A DNA stretch of 64,000 nucleotides. It comes from an uncultured Pelagibacteraceae bacterium (GTDB lineage: Bacteria; Pseudomonadota; Alphaproteobacteria; Pelagibacterales; Pelagibacteraceae). The notes under the pieces were generated by a model. The model saw only the letters and a program-made list of their open reading frames with translations. It made no database searches and had not been told where the DNA came from. The stretch covers positions 62,001 to 126,000 of the forward strand of contig CACJUF010000001.1 in NCBI GenBank assembly GCA_902596515.1, written 5' to 3'. The position numbers and the translations under genes are program-made. This document shows positions 54,596-64,000 of the stretch, piece after piece. Positions within the stretch are counted from its first letter, which is position 1, and each line of letters starts with the position of its first letter.

Positions 54596-55279
54596 ATGAA
54601 ATCATCGGTTATAACCTTTCCTGGTTCAAATTGTGATCGAGACATGGATGTGGCTCTTACAAAATTTGGATTTAAAAACAAAATGGTTTGGCATAATGAT
54701 CAGGAATTGCCCAAAAGTGATTTAATTGTTTTGCCAGGTGGTTTCTCTTACGGTGACTATTTACGTTGTGGCAGCATGGCCTCAAAATCAAAGATAATGA
54801 ATTCAGTAATTAATTTTGCAAAATCTGGTGGATTGGTAATGGGAATTTGTAATGGTTTTCAAATTTTGGTTGAGGCTGAATTAGTACCAGGGGTATTATT
54901 AAGAAATAAATATCTTCAGTTTATTTGTAAAAATGTCCACGTAAAAGTAGATAATAAAGAAAACACCTTTTTCAAAAATCTTGATAAAAAAGTTTTGGAG
55001 TTTCACATAGCCCATAATGAGGGTAACTATTTTTGTACAAATGATCAACTCAAAGAGATTGAAGATAATAATCAAATAGCAATTTATTATTGTGATCAAA
55101 ATGGCAATACAAATGATCAAATAAATCCTAATGGTTCAATAAAAAATATTGCAGGTATTTTTAACAAAGAAAAAAACGTTTTAGGAATGATGCCTCATCC
55201 TGAAAGAATGATAGATGAAAGTTTATCTGGGGAAGATGGATCCATCTTTTTTAAAAATCTTTTAAATAATATTAAATAA
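54596..55279 (+). CDS. purQ: Phosphoribosylformylglycinamidine synthase, glutaminase subunit PurQ
   Basis: 227 residues, class I glutamine amidotransferase. The nucleophile cysteine is in [20 protein letters not shown] and the catalytic His/Glu in [15 protein letters not shown]. It supplies ammonia to Pur[20 protein letters not shown] is a PurQ-specific block. One-base overlap with purL. Confidence 0.97.
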   Translation: MKSSVITFPGSNCDRDMDVALTKFGFKNKMVWHNDQELPKSDLIVLPGGFSYGDYLRCGSMASKSKIMNSVINFAKSGGLVMGICNGFQILVEAELVPGVLLRNKYLQFICKNVHVKVDNKENTFFKNLDKKVLEFHIAHNEGNYFCTNDQLKEIEDNNQIAIYYCDQNGNTNDQINPNGSIKNIAGIFNKEKNVLGMMPHPERMIDESLSGEDGSIFFKNLLNNIK

Positions 55280-57468
55280 TGTTGGTTAACGAAAAAATTG
55301 CTATTGAACATGGTTTAAAATCAGATGAGTATAAAAAGATTTGTAAATTATTAAAAAGAACACCTAATATTACTGAGTTAGGTATATTTTCTGCAATGTG
55401 GAATGAACATTGCTCCTATAAATCTTCACGAATTCATTTAAAAAAATTACATACTAAAGGAAAAAAAGTAATTCAAGGGCCAGGAGAAAATGCTGGAGTT
55501 ATTGATATTGAGGATGGAGATGCAATAGTTTTTAAAATCGAGAGTCATAATCACCCATCATTTATCGAGCCTTATCAGGGAGCCGCTACAGGAGTAGGTG
55601 GAATTATGCGAGATGTTTTTACAATGGGTGCAAGACCAATTGCTAACCTAAATTCAATCCATTTTGGTTCAACTCAACACAAAAAAACAAAAAATTTATT
55701 AAGAGGTGTTGTTCATGGAATTGGTGGTTATGGAAACTGTATTGGAGTACCTACTATAGCAGGACAAACATCTTTTGATAGATCATACAATGGAAATATT
55801 TTAGTAAACGCGATGACTTTAGGATTAGTTAAAAAAGATAAGATATTTTATTCTAAGGCAGCTGGTTTGAATAAACCAGTTATATATGTTGGATCAAAAA
55901 CTGGTAGAGATGGAATTCACGGTGCAAGTATGGCCTCTGCAAGTTTTGATGAAAAAATCGAAGAAAAAAAACCAACTGTGCAAGTTGGAGATCCTTTTAC
56001 TGAAAAACTTTTATTAGAGGCGTGCTTAGAATTAATGTCAGGAGACTCAATTATTGCAATTCAAGATATGGGAGCTGCAGGACTAACCTCTTCAAGTATT
56101 GAAATGGCATCAAAGGGAAATTTAGGTATTGAAATAAATTTAAACAAAGTTCCATGTAGAGAAACCAAAATGACCCCTTACGAAATTATGTTATCAGAAA
56201 GCCAGGAAAGAATGCTTATAGTTCTTGAGAGTGGTAAAGAGGAAATAGCCAAAAAAATATTTGATAAATGGAATTTAGATTTTGCTGTAATTGGAAAAAC
56301 AACCAATACAAAAAATATTGAATTATTTTTTGATAATAAACAAGTTGCTAATATTCCAGTTAATACATTGGTTGAAAACTCTCCAATGTATGATCGAAAA
56401 TGGAAAAAATCAAAATTACCAAAAAAAAATAAAATAAATAAAACAATATTTAAAAGTCTAAAAATCAAAGATATATTAAAAAAAATCTTATCCAGCCCAA
56501 ATGTTTGTAGTAAAGAATGGATTTGGCAACAGTATGATCACACAGTCATGGGTGATACTATACAAAAACCTGGTGGAGATTCAGGTGTAGTAAGAGTTCA
56601 TAAAACAGATAAAGCTATAGCTGCTACAGTTGACTCATCTGCAACTTATTGTTGGGCACATCCACTCACAGGGGGAAAGCAAGTCGTTTGTGAAACTTGG
56701 AGAAATTTAATCTCAGTAGGTGCTAAACCTATAGCAGTTACGAATTGTTTAAATTTTGGAAGCCCAGAGAAAGAAGAAAATATGGGTGAGTTTGTAGAAT
56801 GTGTTCAAGGTATAAGTGAAGCATGTAAATATTTGGATTATCCTGTTGTTTCAGGAAATGTATCTTTTTACAACGAAACTAAAGACATTGGAATTAAACC
56901 AACTCCTACGATAGGAGGTGTGGGTTTAATTAAAGATTACAAAAAAATGATTACAATGGATTTTAAGGAAATCGACAACATCATATTAGTGATTGGTAAA
57001 ACTGAGGGTCATATAGATCAAAGTTTATTATCAAGAATAATATTAAATGAAAATAATGGACCGCCACCTGAGGTTAATTTATTTAATGAAAAAAATAATG
57101 GATTGACTCTTCTTAATTTAATAGAGAAAAATTTCATTAAAAGTGCCCATGATGTGTCTCTCGGTGGAATAATCACTGCAATCTGCAAAATGTGTATAAA
57201 AGGTGATAAAGGTATACAAATCAAAAAGCCAAAATTTTTGATTAATGAAATTGAATACTTTTTTGCTGAAGATCAAGGAAGATATTTGATTGAAATAAAT
57301 CCAAAAGATTTAAAAGAAGTCTCTAAGATTTTGAATAAAAATTCAGTACATTATGATGAGATAGGTAAAATCATCGATAAAGAGATGATAATTGATCAAA
57401 AGACGAAACTAACAATTGACGAATTAAAATCATATAATACTAATTGGCTTAAGAGTTACATGGTTTGA
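55279..57468 (+). CDS. purL: Phosphoribosylformylglycinamidine synthase, synthetase subunit PurL (small type)
   Basis: 729 residues, the short PurL that needs PurS and PurQ, both encoded just upstream. AIR-synthase-related blocks: [74 protein letters not shown] and [17 protein letters not shown]. It converts FGAR to FGAM with ATP and glutamine-derived ammonia. It ends 2 bases before the bolA start codon. Confidence 0.98.
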   Translation: MLVNEKIAIEHGLKSDEYKKICKLLKRTPNITELGIFSAMWNEHCSYKSSRIHLKKLHTKGKKVIQGPGENAGVIDIEDGDAIVFKIESHNHPSFIEPYQGAATGVGGIMRDVFTMGARPIANLNSIHFGSTQHKKTKNLLRGVVHGIGGYGNCIGVPTIAGQTSFDRSYNGNILVNAMTLGLVKKDKIFYSKAAGLNKPVIYVGSKTGRDGIHGASMASASFDEKIEEKKPTVQVGDPFTEKLLLEACLELMSGDSIIAIQDMGAAGLTSSSIEMASKGNLGIEINLNKVPCRETKMTPYEIMLSESQERMLIVLESGKEEIAKKIFDKWNLDFAVIGKTTNTKNIELFFDNKQVANIPVNTLVENSPMYDRKWKKSKLPKKNKINKTIFKSLKIKDILKKILSSPNVCSKEWIWQQYDHTVMGDTIQKPGGDSGVVRVHKTDKAIAATVDSSATYCWAHPLTGGKQVVCETWRNLISVGAKPIAVTNCLNFGSPEKEENMGEFVECVQGISEACKYLDYPVVSGNVSFYNETKDIGIKPTPTIGGVGLIKDYKKMITMDFKEIDNIILVIGKTEGHIDQSLLSRIILNENNGPPPEVNLFNEKNNGLTLLNLIEKNFIKSAHDVSLGGIITAICKMCIKGDKGIQIKKPKFLINEIEYFFAEDQGRYLIEINPKDLKEVSKILNKNSVHYDEIGKIIDKEMIIDQKTKLTIDELKSYNTNWLKSYMV

Positions 57469-57470
57469 TT

Positions 57471-57701
57471 ATGGCAATGGATTTAAAAGAGATTGAGAAA
57501 TTTATTAAAGAAGCAATGCCAGATGCTTCAATAGAAATACAAGATTTAGCTGGAGATGGTAATCATTATTCTGCTACAGTTACATCATCTCAATTTGCTG
57601 GAAAAAGTAAAATTGAACAACACAAAATGGTTTATAATTCATTAAAAGGTAGAATGGGGAATGAATTACATGCCTTAGCTATTAAAACAAAGGAACAATA
57701 A
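57471..57701 (+). CDS. bolA: BolA-family protein
   Basis: 76 residues from the ATG at 57471 (a second ATG follows two codons later); the ORF track begins at an upstream TTG that overlaps purL. AMPDASIEIQDLAGDGNHYS and QFAGKSKIEQHKMVYNSLKG, with the conserved histidine, match the BolA/YrbA type. BolA proteins pair with monothiol glutaredoxins around a [2Fe-2S] cluster. The partner glutaredoxin gene overlaps its stop by one base. Confidence 0.93.
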   Translation: MAMDLKEIEKFIKEAMPDASIEIQDLAGDGNHYSATVTSSQFAGKSKIEQHKMVYNSLKGRMGNELHALAIKTKEQ

Positions 57702-58033
57702 TGGATGATAAAACAAAAAATATAATTCAAAATCATATCGACAATAATGATGTATGTTTATTCATGAAGGGAACTCCAGATGCTCCTCAGTGCGGATTCT
57801 CAATGGCAGTTTCAAACATGCTAAAAATTTTAGAGGTAAATTTTAAAAGTGTAAATGTTCTTGAAGACCAATCAATAAGAGAGGGAATTAAAATTTTTAG
57901 TGATTGGCCTACTATTCCTCAACTTTACGTAAAAAAAGAATTTGTTGGTGGCAGTGATATTGTAAAAGAAATGTACGAAAGTGGTGAGTTAAAAAAAATT
58001 TTTTTAGATAAAGGAATTAGTTTTAAAAAATAA
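57701..58033 (+). CDS. grxD: Monothiol glutaredoxin, Grx4 type
   Basis: 110 residues. The monothiol active site CGFS is in KGTPDAPQCGFSMAVSNMLK. WPTIPQLYVKKEFVGGSDIV carries the glutathione-binding TIPQ and GG motifs. It transfers or stores [2Fe-2S] clusters. It is directly coupled to bolA. Its stop codon abuts the rpsD stop codon on the opposite strand with no bases between. Confidence 0.95.
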   Translation: MDDKTKNIIQNHIDNNDVCLFMKGTPDAPQCGFSMAVSNMLKILEVNFKSVNVLEDQSIREGIKIFSDWPTIPQLYVKKEFVGGSDIVKEMYESGELKKIFLDKGISFKK

Positions 58034-58651
58034 TTATCTTGAGTAATATTCAATTACCAAGTTAGGCTCCATTACTACAGGATAAGGTACTTCTTCAAAT
58101 TTTGGAATTCTTACAAACTTAAATTTTTTGTTTTTTTGATCTAATTGAATATATTCAGGTGCTTCTCTCTCTTTACTTGCTAAAGCTATATCAATGATTG
58201 CAAGTTGTTTAGATTTATCTTTTATTTCAATGCTATCTTCCTCTTTAACTAAGTAACTAGAAATATTCACTTTTTTTCCGTTCACTTTAACATGTCCGTG
58301 GTTGATCAACTGTCTAGCGGAAAAAATTGTTGTAGCGAACTTAGCTCTATAAATTACAGCATCTAGTCTTCTTTCTAAAAGACCTATTAAATTTTCACTG
58401 GTATCTCCTTTAAGCATAGAAGCCTTTTTATAAATATTTCTAAACTGTCTCTCATTAATGTTTCCATAATAAGCTTTAAGCTTTTGTTTTGCTTGTAATT
58501 GAATCCCATAATCCGAGGGTTTACCCTGTTTAGTTTGACCATGCTGACCTGGTCCGTAGGCTCTTTTATTGAATGGGCTTTTAGGTCTACCCCACAGGTT
58601 AACCTTTAGTCTTCTATCAACTTTATGTTTAGAGTTAATTCTTTTTGTCAT
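58034..58651 (-). CDS. rpsD: 30S ribosomal protein S4 (uS4)
   Basis: 205 residues, normal length. The N-terminus [20 protein letters not shown] lacks a zinc site. [20 protein letters not shown] and the S4 RNA-binding domain [40 protein letters not shown] follow. S4 initiates 16S 5'-domain assembly. It is isolated from other ribosomal genes, as in many alphaproteobacteria, with its own strong promoter match in the 40-base gap behind trmJ. Confidence 0.98.
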   Translation of the reverse strand: MTKRINSKHKVDRRLKVNLWGRPKSPFNKRAYGPGQHGQTKQGKPSDYGIQLQAKQKLKAYYGNINERQFRNIYKKASMLKGDTSENLIGLLERRLDAVIYRAKFATTIFSARQLINHGHVKVNGKKVNISSYLVKEEDSIEIKDKSKQLAIIDIALASKEREAPEYIQLDQKNKKFKFVRIPKFEEVPYPVVMEPNLVIEYYSR

Positions 58652-58663
58652 TTGATATTGGGT

Positions 58664-58691
58664 CTTATAAACTTACTCTTTTGTTTGTCAA
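58664..58691 (-). promoter_or_regulatory. Predicted strong promoter of rpsD
   Basis: On the minus strand a perfect TTGACA (-35, 58686-58691), a 16-base spacer and TATAAG (-10, 58664-58669). The -35 touches the trmJ stop codon. The expected start is only about 6 bases before the rpsD ATG, giving an almost leaderless mRNA with no visible Shine-Dalgarno. Confidence 0.6.
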
Positions 58692-59405
58692 TCAACGTTT
58701 TTTACCTAAACTAGCAAATACACCTGATAATATACGTGTTTCTTTATCTGATAAATCCATTTTATAAAAAATATTTCTGAGGTTCTCAAGCATTTTGGGT
58801 TTCTTTTCCTGGGGTCTAAAAAAATTTATTTCATCTAAATTTTTGATGCAAAGACTTAACATTGATTGAATTTCTTTTTTATTAGCTGATTTGATTTTTT
58901 TTGATCTTTCAAATGGAGTATTTTTTAGTTTGATAAGACTAGATACGTATTGAGCAATGATAATCAGACTATGAGATAAATTCAAAGATTTAAAATTAGG
59001 GTTAGTAGGTATTTGTAATGTATAATTAGCATAACTGATTTCATCATTTGATAAACCTGACGCCTCCGAACCAAACAAAAAACCAATTTTCTTTTTAAAA
59101 TTTATCTTTTTTAAATCATCTAAGTTTATATGTTTGACATTTTTATTTCTAAATCTCGCAGAAGTGGCGATAACAATATCAATTTTGCTTATTACATCTT
59201 CTAAATTATCATAATTTTTACTTTGTTTGATAATATCTTTAGCTCCAACCGATGTAGCTAGAATTTTATCATTTGGGAAAGTAGGTTTAGGGTTTACCAA
59301 AATCAATTTATTAAAATCAAAGTTTTTTATTGCTCTGGCGCAGGCACCAATATTTTCTGATAATTGAGGTTTATGAAGAATAAATGAGATATTATTTTTA
59401 CTCAT
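58692..59405 (-). CDS. trmJ: TrmJ-like tRNA 2'-O-methyltransferase (SPOUT)
   Basis: 237 residues. The N-terminal knot-fold start ISFILHKPQLSENIGACARA; motif 2 IGFLFGSEASGLSNDEISYA; motif 3 LQIPTNPNFKSLNLSHSLII, the TrmJ-specific form. The C-terminal helical extension is dimer-stabilising in the family. TrmJ methylates position 32 of several tRNAs; the target here is from homology. It follows cimA directly with no gap. Confidence 0.9.
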   Translation of the reverse strand: MSKNNISFILHKPQLSENIGACARAIKNFDFNKLILVNPKPTFPNDKILATSVGAKDIIKQSKNYDNLEDVISKIDIVIATSARFRNKNVKHINLDDLKKINFKKKIGFLFGSEASGLSNDEISYANYTLQIPTNPNFKSLNLSHSLIIIAQYVSSLIKLKNTPFERSKKIKSANKKEIQSMLSLCIKNLDEINFFRPQEKKPKMLENLRNIFYKMDLSDKETRILSGVFASLGKKR

Positions 59406-61007
59406 TTATTTACTTGCAGGCGCATTATCTTTAAATAATTTATAATCCAAACTATCAATTAATGCTTTGAACGAAGCTTCGATAATATTTGTTGAGACAC
59501 CAATAGTAAACCAATTTTTTCCTTGAGAGTCCGTGCTTTCAATTGAAACTCTTGTAACAGCCTCAGTTCCTGTATTTAAAATTCTTACTTTATAATCTAC
59601 TAATTTTAAATCTTTTAAATATTTTGAGTATTTTGCTAGTCTATCAACGTTTTGTCTGATGGCATTATCTAAAGCATTTACTGGACCATTCCCTTCTCCT
59701 TCACACATAATCTTTTCTCCATCAACTTCTAACTGAGCTTTTGCAGAGGAAACTATTTCGCCAGAATTATTTTTTTTTACTGAAACGTCATATTCGTTAA
59801 TAGAAATATATCTTGGTATTTCTCCAATTATTCTTCTAGCTAATAATTCAAATGATGCATCGGCACCATCATAACTATAACCAATGAATTCTCTATCTTT
59901 TACTTCATCTAATAATTTTTTAATTTTTGGATCATTTTCTTGAATATCAATTTTGATACTTTTTAATCTAGAGATAATATTTGACTTTCCTGATTGATCA
60001 GAAACAACAATATTTCTTGTGTTACCAACTTCCTCAGGATTGATGTGTTCATAAGTTTTTGGATCTTTTTGTACAGCAGATACATGCAATCCTCCTTTAT
60101 GTGAAAAAGCTGCCGCGCCCACATATGGTAAATGTTGGTTAGGTTTTCTATTTAAAATTTCATCTAAAAGTCTTGAACAATCAGTTAGATTTTTAATATT
60201 TTTTGGTTTTATTCCAATTTCAAATTGAGACGAAAAATCTTTCTTTAAAAAAAATGTTGGTATTATCGACATTAAATTTGCATTTCCACATCTTTCACCT
60301 AATCCATTTATTGTACCTTGAATTTGTCGAACACCAGAGAATACTGCTGCTAATGAATTTGCAACTGCATTACCGGTATCATTATGTGCGTGTATTCCCA
60401 AGTTTTTCCCTGGAACTACTTTCGTAACCTCACTAACTATCTTTGTAACTTCGTGAGGAAGTGTACCTCCATTTGTATCACATAGTATCACCCACCTTGC
60501 ACCTTGGTCATAAGCAGCTTTAATACATGAGAGTGCATATTTTGAATTTGCTTTATAACCATCAAAAAAATGTTCTGCATCGAACATGAATTCTTTTTTT
60601 GCTTTAACAAAATGTTTTGCACTCTCAGAAATATTATCTAAATTTTCTTCATTTGTAATACCTAAGGCAACATCGACATGAAAATCCCAAGACTTACCAA
60701 CTAAACATACTGCAGAGGTATTAGAGTTCATGAGCGCAGATAAACCAGTATCATTTTCTGCACTTCGTCCAGACCTTTTCGTCATTCCAAAAGATGTTAG
60801 TTTTGAATTTTTAAAATCGTGTTTCTTTTGAAAAAATTCTGTGTCGGTTGGGTTAGCCCCGGGCCAACCTGCTTCAATGTAATCCACACCCAAGTTGTCT
60901 AAAGCTAAAGCAATTTTTTCTTTATCTTCCAAAGAAAAATCGACTCCTTGCGTTTGAGCTCCATCTCTTAGAGTTGTATCAAATATGTATAATCTTTCTT
61001 TGCTCAT
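59406..61007 (-). CDS. cimA: (R)-citramalate synthase
   Basis: 533 residues. HMGL-like barrel with IFDTTLRDGAQTQGVDFSLE, YIEAGWPGANPTDTEFF, LCDTNGGTLPHEVTKI, HAHNDTGNAVANSLAAVFSG and INGLGERCGNANLMSIIPTF. A C-terminal LeuA-type allosteric dimer domain follows (from about residue 400). It condenses pyruvate and acetyl-CoA to citramalate for threonine-independent isoleucine synthesis. 2-isopropylmalate synthase is less likely because the AGWPGANPTD block is the citramalate-type. It overlaps cysS by 4 bases. Confidence 0.9.
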   Translation of the reverse strand: MSKERLYIFDTTLRDGAQTQGVDFSLEDKEKIALALDNLGVDYIEAGWPGANPTDTEFFQKKHDFKNSKLTSFGMTKRSGRSAENDTGLSALMNSNTSAVCLVGKSWDFHVDVALGITNEENLDNISESAKHFVKAKKEFMFDAEHFFDGYKANSKYALSCIKAAYDQGARWVILCDTNGGTLPHEVTKIVSEVTKVVPGKNLGIHAHNDTGNAVANSLAAVFSGVRQIQGTINGLGERCGNANLMSIIPTFFLKKDFSSQFEIGIKPKNIKNLTDCSRLLDEILNRKPNQHLPYVGAAAFSHKGGLHVSAVQKDPKTYEHINPEEVGNTRNIVVSDQSGKSNIISRLKSIKIDIQENDPKIKKLLDEVKDREFIGYSYDGADASFELLARRIIGEIPRYISINEYDVSVKKNNSGEIVSSAKAQLEVDGEKIMCEGEGNGPVNALDNAIRQNVDRLAKYSKYLKDLKLVDYKVRILNTGTEAVTRVSIESTDSQGKNWFTIGVSTNIIEASFKALIDSLDYKLFKDNAPASK

Positions 61008-62347
61008 TTAAATTTCCAGAGTGTTTTACCATCTTTATCTTCTATTAAAACACCTTTGTCCAAGAGTTCATCTCTAATTTTATCAGCTTCTTTATAGTTC
61101 TTATTTTCTCTAGCTTTGTCTCTTAAACTAAGCATATTTTCAATTTCAGACTCTGTTATAGATACTCTTTTCTTTTTAAATTCATTCCATTGCTCGCCGG
61201 TCTCATTCATCAAACCAACAAATTTGCATGCAGAAACAAATAAGTCTGTGTTTTCTCCTTTGTTAGCTTTTTCGAATAACTTGTGAAGGTTCGCAATATA
61301 TCCAGGTGTATTCAAATCCTCATAAAGTGGTTTTAGAATTTCGTCTGAAACTTTGACAGATTTAAGATCAGATGAGTATACTTTATACCACTTATCTAAA
61401 GTACTTTCACAATCACTTAATAGTTTGTCGTTCCAATCTAATGGTTGCTTATAGTGTGCACTCATTAAAGCTAATCTGATTATTTGACCACTAATCTTAT
61501 TTCTAAAATCTTTTATTTTTAGAATGTTACCTTGTGACTTTGCCATTTTTTCATTAGACATAGTAATAAAAGCATTGTGCACCCAATAATTTGCAAAAAC
61601 TTTTGTATTATTGGCACATCTAGATTGAGCTATTTCATTTTCATGATGAGGAAAAATAAGATCTATACCTCCACCATGAATATCAAATTCATTTCCTAAG
61701 AACTTTTTTGACATAGCTGAACACTCTAAATGCCATCCTGGTCTACCTTTGCCCCAGGGTGAATCCCAAGCAGGTTCATCATTATTTGATGGTTTCCACA
61801 GAACAAAGTCCTCAGAATTTTTTTTATTTTCACTAATTTCTACTCTAGATCCAGCGATTAAATCGTCTAAATTTTTATTTGATAATTTTCCATACTCAGG
61901 AAATTTTTTAACCTCAAAATAAACATGCTTATTATTTTCATACGCAAATCCTTTTTTAATTAAATCGTTTATCATTTCAATCATAAGATCAATATGTTCA
62001 GTTGCTTTTGGCTGATGAGTAGGATTTTCACAATTTAAAAACTCACAATCTTTAAAAAAACTTGAAGTTACTTTTTCTGTGAGTTCTTTTGCAGAAATTT
62101 TTTGCTCTTGTGATGATTTAATTATTTTATCATCAATATCAGTTATATTTCTCACATATGTCACTGCGGGATATTCGTTTTTTAACAATTTAAATAAAAT
62201 ATCAAAAATTACTAAGGGTCTTGCATTTCCTATATGAGGATCATCATAAACTGTAGGTCCACAAACGTACATTCCAACATTTTTTCTTTCTTTTGGAACA
62301 AAGTGTTCTTTTTTATTGCTTAAATTATTTGTTAAAAAAATATCCAT
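61004..62347 (-). CDS. cysS: Cysteinyl-tRNA synthetase
   Basis: 447 residues. Class I motifs HIGN in MYVCGPTVYDDPHIGNARPL and KMAKS in NEKMAKSQGNILKIKDF. Zinc ligands include Cys in YVCGP and HLECSAMSKKFLGNEFDIHG with HHENEIAQS. The shorter C-terminus still has the anticodon-binding helices ending LIEDKDGKTLWKF. A perfect 10-base palindrome (ATCAGCTGAT) sits directly before its ATG. The end couples to cimA (ATGA). Confidence 0.97.
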   Translation of the reverse strand: MDIFLTNNLSNKKEHFVPKERKNVGMYVCGPTVYDDPHIGNARPLVIFDILFKLLKNEYPAVTYVRNITDIDDKIIKSSQEQKISAKELTEKVTSSFFKDCEFLNCENPTHQPKATEHIDLMIEMINDLIKKGFAYENNKHVYFEVKKFPEYGKLSNKNLDDLIAGSRVEISENKKNSEDFVLWKPSNNDEPAWDSPWGKGRPGWHLECSAMSKKFLGNEFDIHGGGIDLIFPHHENEIAQSRCANNTKVFANYWVHNAFITMSNEKMAKSQGNILKIKDFRNKISGQIIRLALMSAHYKQPLDWNDKLLSDCESTLDKWYKVYSSDLKSVKVSDEILKPLYEDLNTPGYIANLHKLFEKANKGENTDLFVSACKFVGLMNETGEQWNEFKKKRVSITESEIENMLSLRDKARENKNYKEADKIRDELLDKGVLIEDKDGKTLWKFK

Positions 62348-62398
62348 ATCAGCTGATTAAGAAATATACCTTATTTAATGATTTGTTAATCTAATTGA

Positions 62399-63136
62399 TT
62401 AACTAGGAATCTTGCAAACTGGAATTGGCTCCATTTTATGCAAGTTTTGATTTCGAATTTTTTCGTATTGTTCTCTGTGAGGCGAATTTGGGTTACCCAT
62501 TGCATCTTCAAGTTCTGAATAATTGAATCCTAACTGACCTTCATCTGTTCTTCCATCATCCCATAATCCGTCGGTTGGTGGAGCATCAATAATTTCTTTT
62601 AATATACCTAATTCTTTGCCAAGTTCCCATACTTCGGTTTTATTGCAATCTGCTATAGGAGATATATCAACACCACCATCTCCATATTTTGTATAAAAAC
62701 CTACTCCAAAATCCTCTACTTTATTCCCTGTTCCAACTACAATACCTTTATTTGCTGCTGCAACTTGGTAAAGAGTAGTCATTCTAAGTCTAGCTCTAGA
62801 GTTAGCAAAACCATGTTCATTATCAAATTTATTTAGGGTTGTTGAAAATGTTTCAAAAAGTTTATCTAAACTTAAGGTATGCGCTTCAACATTTTTAAAA
62901 TTTTTTACCAGCCATTGTTGATGCTTCAAACTAAGATCGTGTTGATTTTCTTTTTGTTTAATCGGCATGGTTAAGACTATAGTTTTAATTCCTGTCATCG
63001 CACTCAGAGTGCTTGAAACAGAGGAATCTATACCACCAGATATTCCAATGACTAATGATTGTGCCTTGTTTGGCATTTGATCTACGTATTTTTTGATCCA
63101 ATTAGAGATAAATTTCACTTTTTCTGATGGTAGCAT
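62399..63136 (-). CDS. nadE: NAD+ synthetase, ammonia-dependent type
   Basis: 245 residues. The PP-loop SGGIDSS is in SLVIGISGGIDSSVSSTLSA. ANSRARLRMTTLYQVAAANK, VVGTGNKVEDFGVGFYTKYG and GVDISPIADCNKTEVWELG follow. There is no N-terminal glutaminase domain, so ammonia or a separate amidotransferase is required. It catalyses the last step of NAD synthesis. It lies between the DAHP synthase gene (38-base gap) and cysS (51-base gap). Confidence 0.93.
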   Translation of the reverse strand: MLPSEKVKFISNWIKKYVDQMPNKAQSLVIGISGGIDSSVSSTLSAMTGIKTIVLTMPIKQKENQHDLSLKHQQWLVKNFKNVEAHTLSLDKLFETFSTTLNKFDNEHGFANSRARLRMTTLYQVAAANKGIVVGTGNKVEDFGVGFYTKYGDGGVDISPIADCNKTEVWELGKELGILKEIIDAPPTDGLWDDGRTDEGQLGFNYSELEDAMGNPNSPHREQYEKIRNQNLHKMEPIPVCKIPS

Positions 63137-63174
63137 ATCAAATATTTAACTATCTTAAAATTTTATGCAATAGC

Positions 63175-64000
63175 TTAAGATGCCGCTTGAATAGCATTTT
63201 TAGAATAGCTGCTATTCTTTTTAATCTCATCAGAAATTAAAAAGGCTAATTCTAAAGCCTGGTCTGAATTCAATCTTGGGTCACAATGAGTGTGATATCT
63301 ACTTGATAAATCAGCATCAGATATTTTTCTAGCTCCACCTGTACACTCTGTCACATCTTGGCCAGTCATTTCAACATGTAAACCACCTGCATATGATCCC
63401 TCAGACTGATGGACGCCAAAAACATTTTTTACCTCATTAACTACATTGTTAAATGGTCTCGTTTTAAAACCAGTAGTTGATACAATTGTATTCCCATGCA
63501 TTGGATCACATGACCAAATAACATTAAGACCTTCTTTTTTAATTCGTCTTATTAACTTTGGTAAAAACTTTTCTACATTTTGATGACCAAATCTTGAGAT
63601 TAAAGTTATTTTACCTTTTTCATTTTTTGGGTTCAATACTTCACAAATTTTTGCAATCTCCTCTGGTTTAGAAGTAGGACCACACTTTATTCCAATAGGA
63701 TTTTCTATTCCTCTGCAAAATTCAACATGTCCACCATCTAACTGTCTTGTTCTATCACCAATCCAAACAAAATGAGCAGATGTATCGTGATACTCACCAG
63801 TAGTAGAGTCTACTCTAGTCATACTTTCCTCAAAGGGTAAATGCAACGCTTCATGTGATGTCCAGAAATTTACAGTGTATAATCTGTTATTAAAGTCTGA
63901 AGTTATTCCGCATGCTTCCATAAAAGCTAGTGCATCAGCAATTTTGTCCTCTAGGTCTTTAAATTTTTTCGCTTGAGGACTTTTTTTAATGTAATCTAAA
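63175..64000 (-). CDS. Class II 3-deoxy-D-arabino-heptulosonate-7-phosphate synthase, N-terminus outside window
   Basis: The ORF track starts at an internal methionine (63921), but the frame stays open to the window edge (YIKKSPQAKKFKDLEDKIAD, ALAFMEACGIT), so the gene continues beyond it. Plant/microbial class II blocks: WTSHEALHLPFEESMTR, SAHFVWIGDRTRQLDGGHVE, GIKCGPTSKPEEI, RFGHQNVEKFLPKLI, WSCDPMHGNTIVSTTGFKTR and GGLHVEMTGQDVTECTGGAR. It condenses PEP and erythrose-4-phosphate as the first step of the shikimate pathway. Confidence 0.95.
   Translation of the reverse strand, partial: LDYIKKSPQAKKFKDLEDKIADALAFMEACGITSDFNNRLYTVNFWTSHEALHLPFEESMTRVDSTTGEYHDTSAHFVWIGDRTRQLDGGHVEFCRGIENPIGIKCGPTSKPEEIAKICEVLNPKNEKGKITLISRFGHQNVEKFLPKLIRRIKKEGLNVIWSCDPMHGNTIVSTTGFKTRPFNNVVNEVKNVFGVHQSEGSYAGGLHVEMTGQDVTECTGGARKISDADLSSRYHTHCDPRLNSDQALELAFLISDEIKKNSSYSKNAIQAAS

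Noticed and set aside
1-64000. CRISPR array, rRNA operon, insertion sequence or prophage
   Set aside because: No regularly spaced repeats, rRNA sequence, transposase or phage genes were seen on either strand.

Overview
This window looks like a piece of a streamlined SAR11-type alphaproteobacterial chromosome (Candidatus Pelagibacter or a close relative). The basis is very low GC, lysine- and asparagine-rich proteins, genes that abut or overlap by a few bases, short promoters, and familiar SAR11 gene neighbourhoods. The taxon is inferred from style and gene content; no rRNA gene is present to confirm it. Left block (1-23662, all minus strand): one continuous information-processing superoperon. 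In transcription order it reads tRNA-Tyr, tRNA-Gly, tuf, tRNA-Trp, secE, nusG, rplK, rplA, rplJ, rplL, rpoB, rpoC, rpsL, rpsG, fusA, rpsJ, rplC, rplD, rplW, rplB, rpsS, rplV, rpsC, rplP, rpmC, rpsQ, rplN, rplX, rplE, rpsN, rpsH, rplF, rplR, rpsE (cut by the left edge). The rpoBC, str, S10 and spc operons are joined. tuf is absent from its usual place after fusA and occurs once, upstream of secE. Middle block (23792-40873): after rlmB comes a very AT-rich accessory region. It encodes CDP-glucose synthesis (RfbF), CDP-glucose 4,6-dehydratase (RfbG), a DegT-family enzyme with histidine in place of the PLP lysine (ColD/RfbH-like 3-dehydratase), an HpcH/HpaI aldolase, a ThDP-dependent acetolactate-synthase-like enzyme, a 4-hydroxy-2-oxoacid aldolase with an acylating acetaldehyde dehydrogenase, an NAD(P) sugar reductase/epimerase, a membrane-anchored GT2 glycosyltransferase and a large membrane protein. 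Together these suggest a pathway to an unusual 3,6-dideoxy, possibly carbon-branched (yersiniose-like), surface sugar. Next come tRNA-Thr, a lone type IV pilin, a beta-propeller autotransporter-like protein, a GT-C glycosyltransferase, NAD kinase and tRNA-Leu. Right block (40980-64000): a second paralogous beta-propeller autotransporter is followed by a glucosylglycerate locus (two small membrane proteins, phosphatase, GpgS, GH13_18 phosphorylase/hydrolase). Then comes a minimal Anbu proteasome-like peptidase / circularly permuted ATP-grasp / gamma-glutamylcyclotransferase set. It is followed by a CinA-domain gene and a tight nine-gene run sfsA-map-purB-purC-purS-purQ-purL-bolA-grxD. The window ends with minus-strand rpsD, trmJ, cimA, cysS, nadE and a class II DAHP synthase cut by the right edge. 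Several convergent gene pairs are separated by 0-5 bases or overlap, leaving no room for ordinary terminators. No gene-free stretch exceeds about 170 bases. I see no rRNA, CRISPR array, insertion sequence, integrase or prophage gene.
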